A stretch of 64,000 bases of DNA, from the NCBI GenBank assembly GCA_017456805.1, contig JAFTIQ010000007.1, forward strand, positions 3,570 through 67,569. The letters run 5' to 3'. Source of the stretch: Lentisphaeria bacterium. GTDB lineage: Bacteria > Verrucomicrobiota > Lentisphaeria > Victivallales > UBA1829. Shown piece by piece: positions 1-9,700 of the stretch. The position numbers and the translations under genes were made by a program. Position 1 is the stretch's first letter. The number at the start of each line of letters is the position of its first letter. The notes below the pieces were generated by a model. It made no database searches and was not told the origin of the DNA. It was given only the letters and a program-made list of their open reading frames with translations.

Positions 1-645
1 CCGGATCCGGCAAAATTGAATGAGTTCGCAATTTTTGCGGAAGGGATCCTGAAACGGCGCACCGGGGATATTTCCAGCAGAAAAGTCCTGTGCAATTTCC
101 TGAAAAATTTGCCGGATGATCATACAAAATATGTGATCACAACTTCCTTTTTGCGGGCGATGCAGCGGGCTTGTTATGCGGAAGATCCCGCACTTCATTT
201 CGGGCTCGGGAAAACCAGATATTCCCATTTCACAAGCCCCATCCGCCGCTATTCGGATCTGTTTACCCATCAGCAGCTTCTGATGTTCGACCTGAAGAAA
301 AAAATGCTTTCTAAAAAGAAAGCCTCCGGAATCGCTGAGGTTTTGCTGAAATTGGAACGCCGGAACGATGATGCTTATTTTGCAGCAACGGACCGTCTGA
401 AACTGCACTTTCTGAAACAGTTTTTACAGGAGAAAACCGGGGAACTCTTTGAAGGCGTTGTAATCAAAATCAATGCTCATGGGATGATTTGCGACGTTCC
501 GCAATATGGACTCCGCGGGTTTGTTCCGACGCACAGATTTACAACCATTATGCACAGACGTCCGCCCAAACCCGGAAATTTGATTTATCTTTATCTGGAT
601 TCTCTGGACTTCAACGCGGGAACTGCCTTTTTCCGTCCGGTCTGA
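1..645 (+). CDS. rnr: Ribonuclease R, C-terminal part (5' end outside window)
   Basis: The frame is open to the first base, so this is the last 214 or so residues of a larger protein. It carries the end of the RNB catalytic domain, with the family signature HFTSPIRRYSDL about residues 75-86, followed by a C-terminal S1 RNA-binding domain (EGVVIKINAHGMICDVPQYGLRGF). RNase R is a 3'-5' exoribonuclease that degrades structured RNA in the cytoplasm. RNase R and RNase II share this layout; R is chosen because it is the usual bacterial form, but the N-terminus is not visible. It ends with TGA directly against the convergent LacI gene, with no base between them. Confidence 0.88.
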   Translation, partial: PDPAKLNEFAIFAEGILKRRTGDISSRKVLCNFLKNLPDDHTKYVITTSFLRAMQRACYAEDPALHFGLGKTRYSHFTSPIRRYSDLFTHQQLLMFDLKKKMLSKKKASGIAEVLLKLERRNDDAYFAATDRLKLHFLKQFLQEKTGELFEGVVIKINAHGMICDVPQYGLRGFVPTHRFTTIMHRRPPKPGNLIYLYLDSLDFNAGTAFFRPV

Positions 646-1644
646 TCAGGTGCTTGATTTTACCAGAAGCTCCGGCTCCAGATTGATTTTGAGGGGATTC
701 TGACGGCTCTTTCCGGAAATGATATGTTTGATTGCTGCGGATGCAAGCTCTTGATAATCAAGATGAATGGTTGTGAGTTCCGGAAAAAGCTGTTCTCCGA
801 CCGGCAGATTATCGCAGCCGCAAATCGCAATTTGTTCCGGGATCTTCAACCCATGTTCCTGCAATGCCCGGTAAACCCCGGTTGCCATTTCATCATTGGT
901 TGCCGCTCCATCAAAATGAATGTTGTTTCTGAGCGCGGAGCGGATCCCTTCCGCTGCACCTGAAGCGAGAAAATCCGTATGAATGACAAGGGCGGGATCA
1001 AAGGGAAGCCCGGCTTTTTTCAATGCATCATGATAGCCAGCCATCATCTCTTTTGTAAAGAAATGATCTTCCGGTCCGGTGACCAGCACGATCCGTTTCC
1101 GTCCGCGTGAAATGAGATGTCCCACAGCCAGTGCGGCAGCTTTCCTGTTGTTGAAAGAAAAGGAACTGTAAATTCCCTGAAAGTTTTCCGGGACATGATT
1201 ATCCAGCAGGAGAGCTCCGGGCAGGGTGGTCAGGAGCGTCTGAAGCTGTTCCTGTTCAAAACTTCCGAAAAGGATTGTTCCTGCATAACGGCTCCGTTTG
1301 ATCCGTTCAATGAGGCGCAAAAAGATATTATAGCTTCCGTTTGTAGTGCGGATGATACATTCGAATCCTTCTTCTGCAAGTTTCTGTTCCAGCGCGGTGA
1401 GCAGACGCATGTGGAAATAATACATGCTTCCGTTGGAGTTGCCCAGGATCAGCTGAACTTGTCTCGGGGGCGTGGTGAAGGATGGTCTTCCCTGCCGGGC
1501 AATATTCGTATATCCCTGCCGTTCGGCTTCTTCCAGGATCCGTTTCCGGGTTTCGGGTTTGACCAGTGAATTTTCCCTGAGCGCTCTGCTGACGGTCATC
1601 AAACTGACTCCGCAGGCAGAAGCAATATCTTTAATTGTTGCCAT
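646..1644 (-). CDS. LacI-family transcriptional regulator
   Basis: The 332-residue protein begins with a LacI helix-turn-helix (MATIKDIASACGVSLMTVSRAL) and continues with a periplasmic-binding-protein-like sugar-sensing domain to the end, which is normal length for the family. An ATG twelve bases upstream is in frame, but the family start is MATIKDIA. The gene is divergent from the M24-family gene at 1827. The gap between them holds a perfect inverted repeat (1655-1679) and a second half-site (1776-1784), so it probably represses itself and its neighbour. The ligand cannot be read from the sequence; a sugar or sugar derivative is usual. Confidence 0.9.
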   Translation of the reverse strand: MATIKDIASACGVSLMTVSRALRENSLVKPETRKRILEEAERQGYTNIARQGRPSFTTPPRQVQLILGNSNGSMYYFHMRLLTALEQKLAEEGFECIIRTTNGSYNIFLRLIERIKRSRYAGTILFGSFEQEQLQTLLTTLPGALLLDNHVPENFQGIYSSFSFNNRKAAALAVGHLISRGRKRIVLVTGPEDHFFTKEMMAGYHDALKKAGLPFDPALVIHTDFLASGAAEGIRSALRNNIHFDGAATNDEMATGVYRALQEHGLKIPEQIAICGCDNLPVGEQLFPELTTIHLDYQELASAAIKHIISGKSRQNPLKINLEPELLVKSST

Positions 1645-1654
1645 AGACACCTCC

Positions 1655-1679
1655 AATGTTAAAATTATAATTTAACATT
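1655..1679. promoter_or_regulatory. Candidate LacI-type operator
   Basis: A perfect inverted repeat, AATGTTAAA at 1655-1663 and TTTAACATT at 1671-1679, lies 11 bases upstream of the LacI start codon. The half AATGTTAAA recurs at 1776-1784 on the other side of the divergent promoter, giving two sites that could be bridged by a tetrameric repressor. That the local LacI protein binds here is inference from position. Confidence 0.6.
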
Positions 1680-1733
1680 TAAAAAAATCAAGTGAGAAAC
1701 TGATAAAAAAATGATTTTTTGCTTAAAATCACC

Positions 1734-1792
1734 TTGAAAATTCAAAATGATAGAGTATATTCAGTTGAAAAAAAGAATGTTAAATTATCATT
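1734..1792 (+). promoter_or_regulatory. Promoter and second operator half-site for the M24 gene
   Basis: TTGAAA (1734-1739) and TATATT (1756-1761) are separated by 16 bases and read toward the M24 gene. Just downstream, at 1776-1784, the half-site AATGTTAAA is repeated within GAATGTTAAATTATCATTC, so a bound repressor would sit on the initially transcribed region. Confidence 0.5.
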
Positions 1793-1826
1793 CTGTAAAG
1801 AAACAATCATTATGAAAGGGAAAAAA

Positions 1827-2999
1827 ATGGGATATCTTCCTCTCTCTGAAAGCCTGGCACGTCAGGCAAAAGTCAAGGAAATTCTTGCAAAACACAATCT
1901 TGACATCGCGTTGGTTTACTATGATGAATTCGGAATCGGCAACGGCTGGTATCTGACCGGCTGGTGTCCGCAGTTTGAATCCGGTTCTGTGCTGATTCCC
2001 CGGGACGGCGACTGTATGCTTCTCGGCGGACCCGAAAGCGAACCTTTTGCAAAACAGGACAGCGCCATCACCGAAACCAGAAACTTCCCCGCATTCATGG
2101 TTCCCGATGAAGAATATCCCGCTTCTACGATTATTGACTTCCCGAAACTTTTTGCGGAACTTCAGCAGACGATCGGCAAAGTGAAACGTGTCGGGCTCGT
2201 CGGTGCAGACCGTATGCCCATGGGCTGCTATAAAGCAATTGCCGCCGGATTTACCGGATGCGAAATGGTGGATATCACCGAAGAATATCTTCAGCTCCGC
2301 TATTACAAATCCCCCTGGGAAATCGATCAGATCCGCGCCGCATTCAAGCTGGCTGATTACTCCTATGATGCAATGAAAGCGATGATCAAACCCGGTGCTT
2401 CTGAAATCGAAGTCGCCGCAGCCGGGGAATATGCTGCCCGTCAGCGCGGTGCAAGCGGTTTCGGATTTACGGCGATCGTCGGTTCCGGAACCCGTGCAAA
2501 TGCTGTCGTTCCGACCGCAAGCGCAAAGAAACTTGTCGCCGGCGAAACCGTGATGATCGGTCTTTCTCCCAAAGTCAGCGGTTATGCTTCTGCGATGGGT
2601 GACTACCTTCCTGTTTCCGGCGAATATACTCCCAGCCAGCTGGAATGTCTCAAAGTCCTCCGTGAAGCGTTCCGTTTGACGAAAGCAATGCTGAAACCCG
2701 GCAATATCGGACGCGATATCGATGCTCCTGCCCGCCGTTTCTGCGAAAAGCATGGTCTTGACGGCTATCTGATTTGCCCCTTCGCACACACCATCGGTAT
2801 CCACGAAGCAGAATCTCCCTTCTTCGGTCCCAACAGCAATGACGTGCTGAAACCCGGCATGACTGTTTGCGTTGACGTCAGCTTCTTCGGGCATCCCGAA
2901 TGGCACGGTTCCCGTATTGAAACCGGCTATGTGATCACAGAAGACGGAGCAGAACCCCTCAGCGCTAAGATGGATGCTCTGCATACTTCTGAAGTTTGA
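1827..2999 (+). CDS. M24-family (Xaa-Pro peptidase / creatinase-like) hydrolase
   Basis: The start at 1827 is preceded by AAAGGG at good spacing; the frame is open further upstream but lacks a site there. The 390-residue product has an N-terminal creatinase-type domain (about 1-150) and a C-terminal pita-bread domain with FAHTIGIHEAESP and VCVDVSFFGHPEWHGSRIETGYV. In metal-dependent members the strand after VMIG usually supplies two Asp ligands; here the matching stretch reads VMIGLSPKVSGYASAMGDY, so the normal Asp pair is not obvious. This suggests a creatinase-like or other non-peptidase member. It lacks a signal peptide and is cytoplasmic. The divergent LacI regulator suggests it is induced by a small metabolite, not a general peptidase. 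Confidence 0.82.
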   Translation: MGYLPLSESLARQAKVKEILAKHNLDIALVYYDEFGIGNGWYLTGWCPQFESGSVLIPRDGDCMLLGGPESEPFAKQDSAITETRNFPAFMVPDEEYPASTIIDFPKLFAELQQTIGKVKRVGLVGADRMPMGCYKAIAAGFTGCEMVDITEEYLQLRYYKSPWEIDQIRAAFKLADYSYDAMKAMIKPGASEIEVAAAGEYAARQRGASGFGFTAIVGSGTRANAVVPTASAKKLVAGETVMIGLSPKVSGYASAMGDYLPVSGEYTPSQLECLKVLREAFRLTKAMLKPGNIGRDIDAPARRFCEKHGLDGYLICPFAHTIGIHEAESPFFGPNSNDVLKPGMTVCVDVSFFGHPEWHGSRIETGYVITEDGAEPLSAKMDALHTSEV

Positions 3000-3029
3000 T
3001 TTCGTTTCTCTTGAAGTCAGAAAAAATGC

Positions 3030-3067
3030 AAGGCGGAGATATCTGAAATGATGTCTCCGCCTTTTTC
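3030..3067 (+). terminator. Rho-independent terminator after the M24 gene
   Basis: AAGGCGGAGA (3030-3039) pairs with TCTCCGCCTT (3054-3063) and is followed by a T run. It may also serve the convergent minus-strand operon that ends at 3087, since A residues precede the stem. Confidence 0.75.
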
Positions 3068-3086
3068 TTACCGGTTATGAGCGTTT

Positions 3087-3581
3087 TCAGGAATCAAGCA
3101 GAAAATTGATCCGGAGCTCATCAGCCGGACGGCTCTGAAGGAGTTCTTTGTATTTCTTTACTGCCTTGCTTTTCTCTTCATAGATCCATTCCCGGCATTG
3201 GGGATTTTCGATTCCCATCAAATCATAGATCTGAAACAAACCGGCTTTCCGGTAAACACCGCCCGTCCAGCCCGGACAATGCAGACAATATTTTTCACAG
3301 ACTCCGGCATCATTATCAATCGCTTTGGAAAGACTTGGGCATTTTGTCATTCCGAGATACAATTCCCCATCATTAAGGAGAATATCCATTTCGCAGTTTT
3401 CCTCTTTCCGGATCTTCTGGTAATATTCATAAACGCCCTGCAATTTTCTCTCCCGGAACAGTTCCAGACAATGAAATTCCTGATGCCGGCTGATCTCTTC
3501 ATAATATTCTTCCAGCCCGTTGTTCTGGTCAAGATATTTGAAAACTTCATTGTAGAACCGGACAAAATGATCACTTGGAAT
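3087..3581 (-). CDS. Hypothetical small Cys-containing protein, second of a coupled pair
   Basis: I do not recognise this 164-residue protein with confidence. The start at MIPSDHF is chosen because AAGGGAG lies just upstream and because it overlaps the stop of the preceding gene by 11 bases, typical of translational coupling. Cysteines cluster in the second half: KCPSLSKAI, then VCEKYCLHCPGW, then QCREW. The first gene of the pair has a similar pattern (ECPAHRHL, then SCLQ, GIC, HCIQRF), so the two may be diverged paralogues or subunits. A relation to the ATC-hydrolase-like families is possible but weak. It is the last gene of the sialidase/lyase operon. Confidence 0.6.
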   Translation of the reverse strand: MPSDHFVRFYNEVFKYLDQNNGLEEYYEEISRHQEFHCLELFRERKLQGVYEYYQKIRKEENCEMDILLNDGELYLGMTKCPSLSKAIDNDAGVCEKYCLHCPGWTGGVYRKAGLFQIYDLMGIENPQCREWIYEEKSKAVKKYKELLQSRPADELRINFLLDS

Positions 3582-4026
3582 CATGAGTTTCTCCCTTTTT
3601 GAAGCGCTGGATGCAATGTCCCGGAGCGATGATTGAAACTTCTGATTTCCATTGGGTTCCATCACAAATTCCTGCATTGACCTCCGAGGTTTGCAGGCAG
3701 GAATACGGGGAAATGTTCAAACCGAGTTTTTTCAGATGCCGGTGTGCCGGACACTCAAAGACTTCCAGAATGATCTCATTCTCAGAAACATTTAACTGAT
3801 ATTTTCCTTTTTCCCGATAGAAAAACCAGTTCAGATGTTCAATCAGTTCAGATGCATCTCCGGAAGAAAGTTTTTCCCGGATGGAGCGGTAAACTTCTCT
3901 TCCGGTTTTTCTGAGAATCATTTTCAGGGTTTCCACACCATATTTTTCTGCAATATAATTCAGCGTGGCGTTGGTCGTACCATGAAAATCCAGATGCAAT
4001 TCATTATTTTCCTGATAACGCAGCAT
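3571..4026 (-). CDS. Hypothetical small Cys-containing protein, first of a coupled pair
   Basis: This 151-residue protein follows the DapA/NanA-family lyase by 3 bases and overlaps the next gene. It has no signal peptide and no membrane segment. The C-terminal half holds ECPAHRHLKKLG, PYSCLQ, NAGICDG and PGHCIQRF, a spacing of cysteines similar to its downstream partner. The function is unknown; the shared operon suggests a role in processing the product of the lyase or sialidase-like protein. Confidence 0.6.
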   Translation of the reverse strand: MLRYQENNELHLDFHGTTNATLNYIAEKYGVETLKMILRKTGREVYRSIREKLSSGDASELIEHLNWFFYREKGKYQLNVSENEIILEVFECPAHRHLKKLGLNISPYSCLQTSEVNAGICDGTQWKSEVSIIAPGHCIQRFKKGETHDSK

Positions 4027-4029
4027 GAT

Positions 4030-4929
4030 TCAATCCAGATCATCTTTGAATGTTGCAATGCAGGCTTCGATCCGCTTTTTTGCCGCATCTGAGAGGGAAT
4101 CCATCTCCTGCGCATAGGTGAACGGAGAAGAGATGATGCCCATTTTGTACAAGGCATACTTCTGTCCGGTCCAGACACAATCGATATTTTCCCCGTAGAT
4201 CCCATGATAAAGTCTGATCAGTTTTTTCTGGGTTTCTTTCGCCGTTGCGATATCGCCCCGATTGAAGGCGGCTATCAGCGTGACCAGCATTTTTGATGCC
4301 AGCCCTCCGATTCCGCAGACAGCTCCATCCAGATCGATCAGTGCAGCTTCATCAATGGACCATTCCTGTCCTTCCAGGAAACGGACCTGATAACCATTTT
4401 CTTCCCGCATGAGAAGGAGTTCTTTCCGGAGCCACATATTGCAGGAGGAATTTTTGATCCCTTTCAGATTCGGATGTTTCAGAATCTCAGCAAACTCTTT
4501 CAATGAAAGAGATGCGGAACTCAGGTGCGGACTGTAATAGAAATATACCGGGCGGTCGGAATGATCCAGAATTTCAAGAACCGATTTCAGCGGATCCTGC
4601 GCTGACGGCTTTTGAGGCAGCATATAAACGAAAGCTCCGAAATCATATTTTTTGTAGGATTCCATCAGTTTCAGGGAAAGAGCTCTGCTTGTGCTGGTGA
4701 TTCCAACCATCAGTTCCGTTCTGTTTTTTACATGATCGGCTGCAAAAGCGACTGCTTCTTCCTTGAACTGTTCGTCAAAACTGTACCACTCACCCATGGT
4801 TCCGAAAATAAAAATTCCGTCAAGACCATGTCTTATATTCCGGTCCAGAAGATTTCTGAACCCGGCTTTATCAAGGGAACCATCCTCCATCAGCGGAGTG
4901 ATGCTTGCACTGATTACAATTTTATTCAT
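4030..4929 (-). CDS. Dihydrodipicolinate synthase / N-acetylneuraminate lyase family protein
   Basis: A class I aldolase TIM barrel of 299 residues. The substrate loop GTMGEW (about 42-47) corresponds to the GTTGE motif, the Tyr is in YFYYSPH, and the Schiff-base Lys is in LKGIKNSS near residue 160. These family motifs indicate retro-aldol cleavage or condensation with pyruvate or a related keto acid. The start is placed at MNKIVISAS, preceded by GGAG, instead of an in-frame ATG that would lie inside the sialidase-like gene. The neighbouring sialidase-like protein makes a sialic acid-type substrate attractive, but dapA-like paralogues act on many sugar acids, so the substrate is left open. 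Confidence 0.85.
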   Translation of the reverse strand: MNKIVISASITPLMEDGSLDKAGFRNLLDRNIRHGLDGIFIFGTMGEWYSFDEQFKEEAVAFAADHVKNRTELMVGITSTSRALSLKLMESYKKYDFGAFVYMLPQKPSAQDPLKSVLEILDHSDRPVYFYYSPHLSSASLSLKEFAEILKHPNLKGIKNSSCNMWLRKELLLMREENGYQVRFLEGQEWSIDEAALIDLDGAVCGIGGLASKMLVTLIAAFNRGDIATAKETQKKLIRLYHGIYGENIDCVWTGQKYALYKMGIISSPFTYAQEMDSLSDAAKKRIEACIATFKDDLD

Positions 4930-4952
4930 GAAAAACTTGCTCCATTTCATGG

Positions 4953-5966
4953 TTAAAATGTTATCGTTTTTATTGCGACTGACGTGGAAAACCATGCGAT
5001 AGCTTCCCGGTCAGAAGTCCAATCAAACCAAAGATAAGAATCGGAAATATATACTTTGTCAGGCAGATTGGTTACGTTGAAATTCCCCAGAAGCCCGGGG
5101 CGTTCCCGATAATCAATCCGCAGCATAATGATCTGTTCCCGTGTCCGGTCCAACCACATGATTTCTTCATCGAATGGCGCAGCAAACATGGGTGTTCTCC
5201 ATCGGAAACAATCTTCATTGGTGGAATCATGCCGGGTATAAACCAGCCATAATTCATCTTTGAATTTCATCCAGTGCTGCTGCGTCGGACCAGTCTCCAG
5301 AAGCGTTCCATCGGAAAATTGCCATTTGACAGGCTCGCTCCAATGCAAACCATCCGGACTCCGGGCAAGGAATGCGCAATTTTCATCACATCGCAAAGTC
5401 AGATAAAAAAGATTATTCTTCCGGATCACAGATGGTTCATACCAGCCGCGCCCGACTGGTCTTACGAGCGGAATCCCGCTTTCCAGATGAATCAGCCGTT
5501 GTGCTTGCAGACGGTATTTCCGTGTGACCGTCGAAAAATATCCGGGCTTTTCCATCCGGAAAAAGGCAATGATCAATGTTCCATCGGGAGCAACCGCTGC
5601 TTGGGTCCCAGCCGCCCGGTCATCTTCATGTGTCAAACCTGGAATTTCAATTGGTTCGGACCATTGACCGTCATAGATCAGATAAACAGTTTTGTAGCCT
5701 TTCCCGTTTTTGACCAGTCCGATGATTCCTGCTGTTTGTTCATCCGGCAGGGGCAGGGGACGGAAATCTGCGCATTTTTCACATTTTTGCAAAGAGGGAA
5801 TGACCGCCGGTTCATCCCAATGTTCCCCTTCATCATCAGAGAAGGTAAACACGGGCTGCTCATAAAGATCCATTGCCAATTGTTTCTGCATGACCATCAT
5901 GAGCTTACCACGGTACGGGATCACCGATGGATGGAAATAATTCTGATGTTCAAAGACGAATTTCAT
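4953..5966 (-). CDS. Sialidase-like (BNR/Asp-box) protein, cytoplasmic
   Basis: The 337-residue protein has two Asp-box signatures, SDDEGEHW near residue 45 and SPDGLHW near residue 213, typical of six-bladed sialidase propellers. RGWYEPSVIR and WSEP resemble other sialidase-fold family segments. There is no signal peptide, so it would act on oligosaccharides already imported, or it may not be a true sialidase. It starts two bases after the pseudopilin stop (TGAccATG) and is followed 23 bases later by the lyase gene, so the three are almost certainly cotranscribed. Confidence 0.78.
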   Translation of the reverse strand: MKFVFEHQNYFHPSVIPYRGKLMMVMQKQLAMDLYEQPVFTFSDDEGEHWDEPAVIPSLQKCEKCADFRPLPLPDEQTAGIIGLVKNGKGYKTVYLIYDGQWSEPIEIPGLTHEDDRAAGTQAAVAPDGTLIIAFFRMEKPGYFSTVTRKYRLQAQRLIHLESGIPLVRPVGRGWYEPSVIRKNNLFYLTLRCDENCAFLARSPDGLHWSEPVKWQFSDGTLLETGPTQQHWMKFKDELWLVYTRHDSTNEDCFRWRTPMFAAPFDEEIMWLDRTREQIIMLRIDYRERPGLLGNFNVTNLPDKVYISDSYLWFDWTSDREAIAWFSTSVAIKTITF

Positions 5967-5968
5967 GG

Positions 5969-6694
5969 TCAAGGTCTTTCAGAAGCAGGCATCCTGAGTT
6001 CGAACTGAGAAGCTCGATGTGTTTCTGTATGACCGTCAACATAAACGAGATTTCCCTTTAATCCTGCGTGCCGGACTGCAAAGCTACCTGCAATCTGATC
6101 ATTGGTGAAACGAAGCCGGTAATCATTGATAACTTCTCCCCAAAGAACTGCAGATGAGGCACTTTTGATTCTTGTGGATTTCCAGTAGCCGCGTTCTGTT
6201 GTTATATCTGAGGAAGAAAAAGGCGTTCCGGCATATTCCTTCAGATGTACATTCAAGGCATAATCAACAACATAGGTTTTCGGAGTCGTAACTGCCGGGC
6301 ATCCCATGACACCGACGTGAGATCTGTAAACACTATAGGTGTTGGTCCATGTTGCGGCTGTTCCGGCACTGAAACTCCCCCCATTGATGAACGCGTTGAT
6401 GTAAGGCGGTTTTTTTCCGGAAAGTCCTGTCAGCATTGTAAAGGAGTAAGCGGTTCCTGTGTGTGCAGTCGGATGCCAGTCATCGTGATCATCCAGATAA
6501 AGCAGAGATCCGGTGCCGCATTGTTTCAGATTGTTCATACAGTTTGCAGATTGTGCTGTGGATCGTGCATTGTTCAAAGCCGGAAGAAGCATTCCCGCCA
6601 GAATTGCAATGATTGCTATCACGACAAGCAGCTCGATCAGGGTAAAGTGTTTAGAGCCCACAAATTTCCAGGTTGTCTGTTTCGAATGATTCAT
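5969..6694 (-). CDS. Type II secretion-type pseudopilin (DUF1559-like)
   Basis: The N-terminus has a short basic leader and the hydrophobic prepilin stretch [20 protein letters not shown], with Glu at +5 of the predicted mature protein. A C-terminal H-x10-DG element ([15 protein letters not shown]) matches the Lentisphaerae/Planctomycetes-type pseudopilins, which more often have H-x9-DG. The residue before the expected cleavage is His instead of the usual Gly. The protein is expected in the inner membrane and periplasm as part of a pilus-like assembly. It sits between a secreted GH-like protein and the sialidase-like gene. Confidence 0.9.
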   Translation of the reverse strand: MNHSKQTTWKFVGSKHFTLIELLVVIAIIAILAGMLLPALNNARSTAQSANCMNNLKQCGTGSLLYLDDHDDWHPTAHTGTAYSFTMLTGLSGKKPPYINAFINGGSFSAGTAATWTNTYSVYRSHVGVMGCPAVTTPKTYVVDYALNVHLKEYAGTPFSSSDITTERGYWKSTRIKSASSAVLWGEVINDYRLRFTNDQIAGSFAVRHAGLKGNLVYVDGHTETHRASQFELRMPASERP

Positions 6695-6706
6695 GTGTCT
6701 GATTCC

Positions 6707-9700
6707 TTATTTTATAATGATCTTTGTTGCGTTGTTTTTCCCGGATGCAAGTTCCACGACAACAATTTCCCATGTTCCGGCAGATTCGTTTTCGGGAACA
6801 GTTATCGTGTATGAGGCTTTGCCGTCTTTGAAAATCACATTTCCGCCGTAGTTCCAAAGTTCTTTGCCGTTTTTCATCACTTTAAGCTGAGCCGGAACCA
6901 TTCCGCTGATCGGTTTTTTCCCGGCTCCTTCAAGCGTCAGATCAAAAGTAACTTTGCTGCCCCTGGAGACTGCTGCATTTCCGGCTGTAACAGAGACTGT
7001 CTGGATCCGGTCTTTCAGAAGCAGCAGCGGAACAGCATCCAGAAGACGGAGTTTGACCGTTGCGATTCCATTGAGGACAGGGATTTCTTTGTGATGGAAC
7101 AAATCGTAAACGATCACATTGTCGCGGATTTTCAGCTTATGCTCTCTCAGCCCGGTTTTTGCTGCAGTTTCGGACAAAAACTGATATGCTCCGCCATTCC
7201 AATTCTTGCTCATCGCGGTCTGACAAGCTCTGGCTTCGGCGTTTGTTTCACAATCAATCACCCATGCAACAGGCGTTTTATCCGGCATTTCGTTGTTATA
7301 AACGATCCCGTTGATTCCCATGGAGGTGACGGCTTCCTGCGGCAGATATTTTTTGATCGGCTGTGAAAAATTCATGATACAATACGCAGCACCGATATGT
7401 CCCAGTCCGGCACCGAAAAGATTCGGATTCTTTTCCATGCCGGGAATATCGATCGTAACAGATTTATCGCCAATGACTTTTCCTCCTTTTTTGATGTAAT
7501 CGATAAGAATGTCTCTGACTTTATCGGTCATCCACTGGCAATCATGAAGTATGACCAGATCATAATTTTTCAGGATCCCGGCGACGACTTCCTCAGAGCT
7601 GATCACGTCCGCTGCTCCCCCGGCGCGGCGGAAGTTTTCCAATGCCGTATAACGGGAATAAGGATATGCATTTGTATGGTCGATCTGAAAACAGATCTGG
7701 GCGATATCGTAGAGCAGGGCGGCTTTCCGGGCAACCGGCTTCTGGAGTCTGTAAAATTCTCCCGCCCGGGCAAGGTGTGCTGTGATTTCCGCTGTCCCTT
7801 CCCATGTGCTTTGGATTTCCGGCAAACCAAAATCTGTCTTATTATCCAAATGCCAGAGTCCGATGAATTGAGGCGCATTGGCGATCATCCGGTAAAGGAT
7901 CCCCCGCTGAAATTCTTTGCCCCAGGGCGTGTAATGTGCTGAAACAACGGCTCCCCACGGCTTTTCTCTTCCGCCGGTCTTGGCAAACTCAATATTGAAC
8001 GCAATCGCACAATACCAGAATGTATAATTATAGAAGGTATTCGTCGGATAATTTGAATGGGAGAGGGGCGGATAAAAGCCTCTTCCCGGATAAAGCGGTC
8101 CAGCCATCAGACCGATATCTCCGACAAGTACCCCGTGCGATGCCTTGACGGTTTCCTCTGCAATTTTATTGTAATTCGAGGTGTGATATCTGAAATAGGT
8201 CAGAAACGGATGATCCCAGGGGATGATCCCTTTTTCCACCACCGGAAGATAAACATGATACCCATGTTTCTGTTTGACAAACGGGGGAAGCTGAGAACGT
8301 TTTACCCCGGTCTTTGCCTCAAAATCTGCAATTGTCTTCGGATGAAAGTCAAAGTTCCCGAGCATTGATCCGTCATCATTGCAAACCGTATATTTGAAAA
8401 AGTTCGGCGCCTGGGTGGTAAAGATCTGTCTGATCTGGCTTGATTGACGTGCTGCAAATGCCTGACTGTCAGCAGCCGCCGCGCGGGAACTCAGGGAGTT
8501 GTGATTGACACCATGGGTATGGACTTTCCCCGTGTAAAGGATCAGTTGATCATCTTTTTGATCCGTAAACATCCGAATAGTACTTGTTCGCACGGTGAAA
8601 AGCTGATGATATCTCAACGTGTTATCGATCACATTCCCGAGACGGTCAAGATTGCTGCCGGTCATTTCATGAATATCATCAATAACTGTATTTAAGTTCC
8701 GTTTGGCAATAAATTCTGCCGCAACGTGTTCCCGTTTGAAGTGACGCCGCGCGCTTTTCCAGATAAAAATCGGGTATTCCTGAACTCTCCGTTTTGCCGC
8801 AACAAAAATTTTCTTTTCCGCCGCCTTTTTTCCGCCAACCATGCAGCGGATGGTGTATTCTCCTTCTTTCCAAAGAGTTGTGTCAAAATTTCTAAATACG
8901 TTTCCTTCAGAATCAACAGCCTCAACCGTGTATGCTGTTTGTTTTTTCGCAATGACTTTGACCGGGATCGTTTCTCCACATTCAAACACGCTGCGGGGAA
9001 CTCCGTTACATTCAATTTTCAATTCAAAATCTTTGACTGCTTCCGCCGCCTTTTTGTAATTCACTTTAGGCACGTTTCTAACAAGCGTTCCATCATAGAG
9101 ACAGATTTTGTAAATCGCTTCCAGCATAGGGAGAAAATCTCTCATGTTGAAGCAGGCTCCGATCAATCCGGAATGAGGGTGATTTTTATTGATATTTTTC
9201 AGCCAGATCAAGGCGGCTGTTCCTTTTTTGGCAACAACAAAAGGGGTGACAGAATCCGCATACACAGCAAGATCAAGATAATTTCCCCAGCGAGGCCAGT
9301 TCTGATCCAGCCCCCATGCCTTTCCAGTGTCAGTCAGAACCCGGTCTTTCCCTCTTAATCCATACGCAAAATTTACTCCGAACGTGTTGAAAAGAAACGA
9401 CTTTTTCGGATAATGGGAATCATCACTTTTAACAAACAGATCATCCTTTCCGATAAAGTCCAGCAATGTATTTCCGCAGGGATTGACAAAGCGACCTCCG
9501 CGGCTGCAATATTGATAAAGCGCACAAGTTTTATCAAACGGCTCAACCCAGCTCTTGGGATTGACATCTGTCAAACTCAGGATCACGGATCCCGGCGCAT
9601 TCCCGTTTTTCATGAATTCCAGAATCTCCGGAGCTCTCATCGGCGTGAATCCCTGCGCCAGAAAATAACGCTCAGCAACCCCGATATCACCCGCATATTG

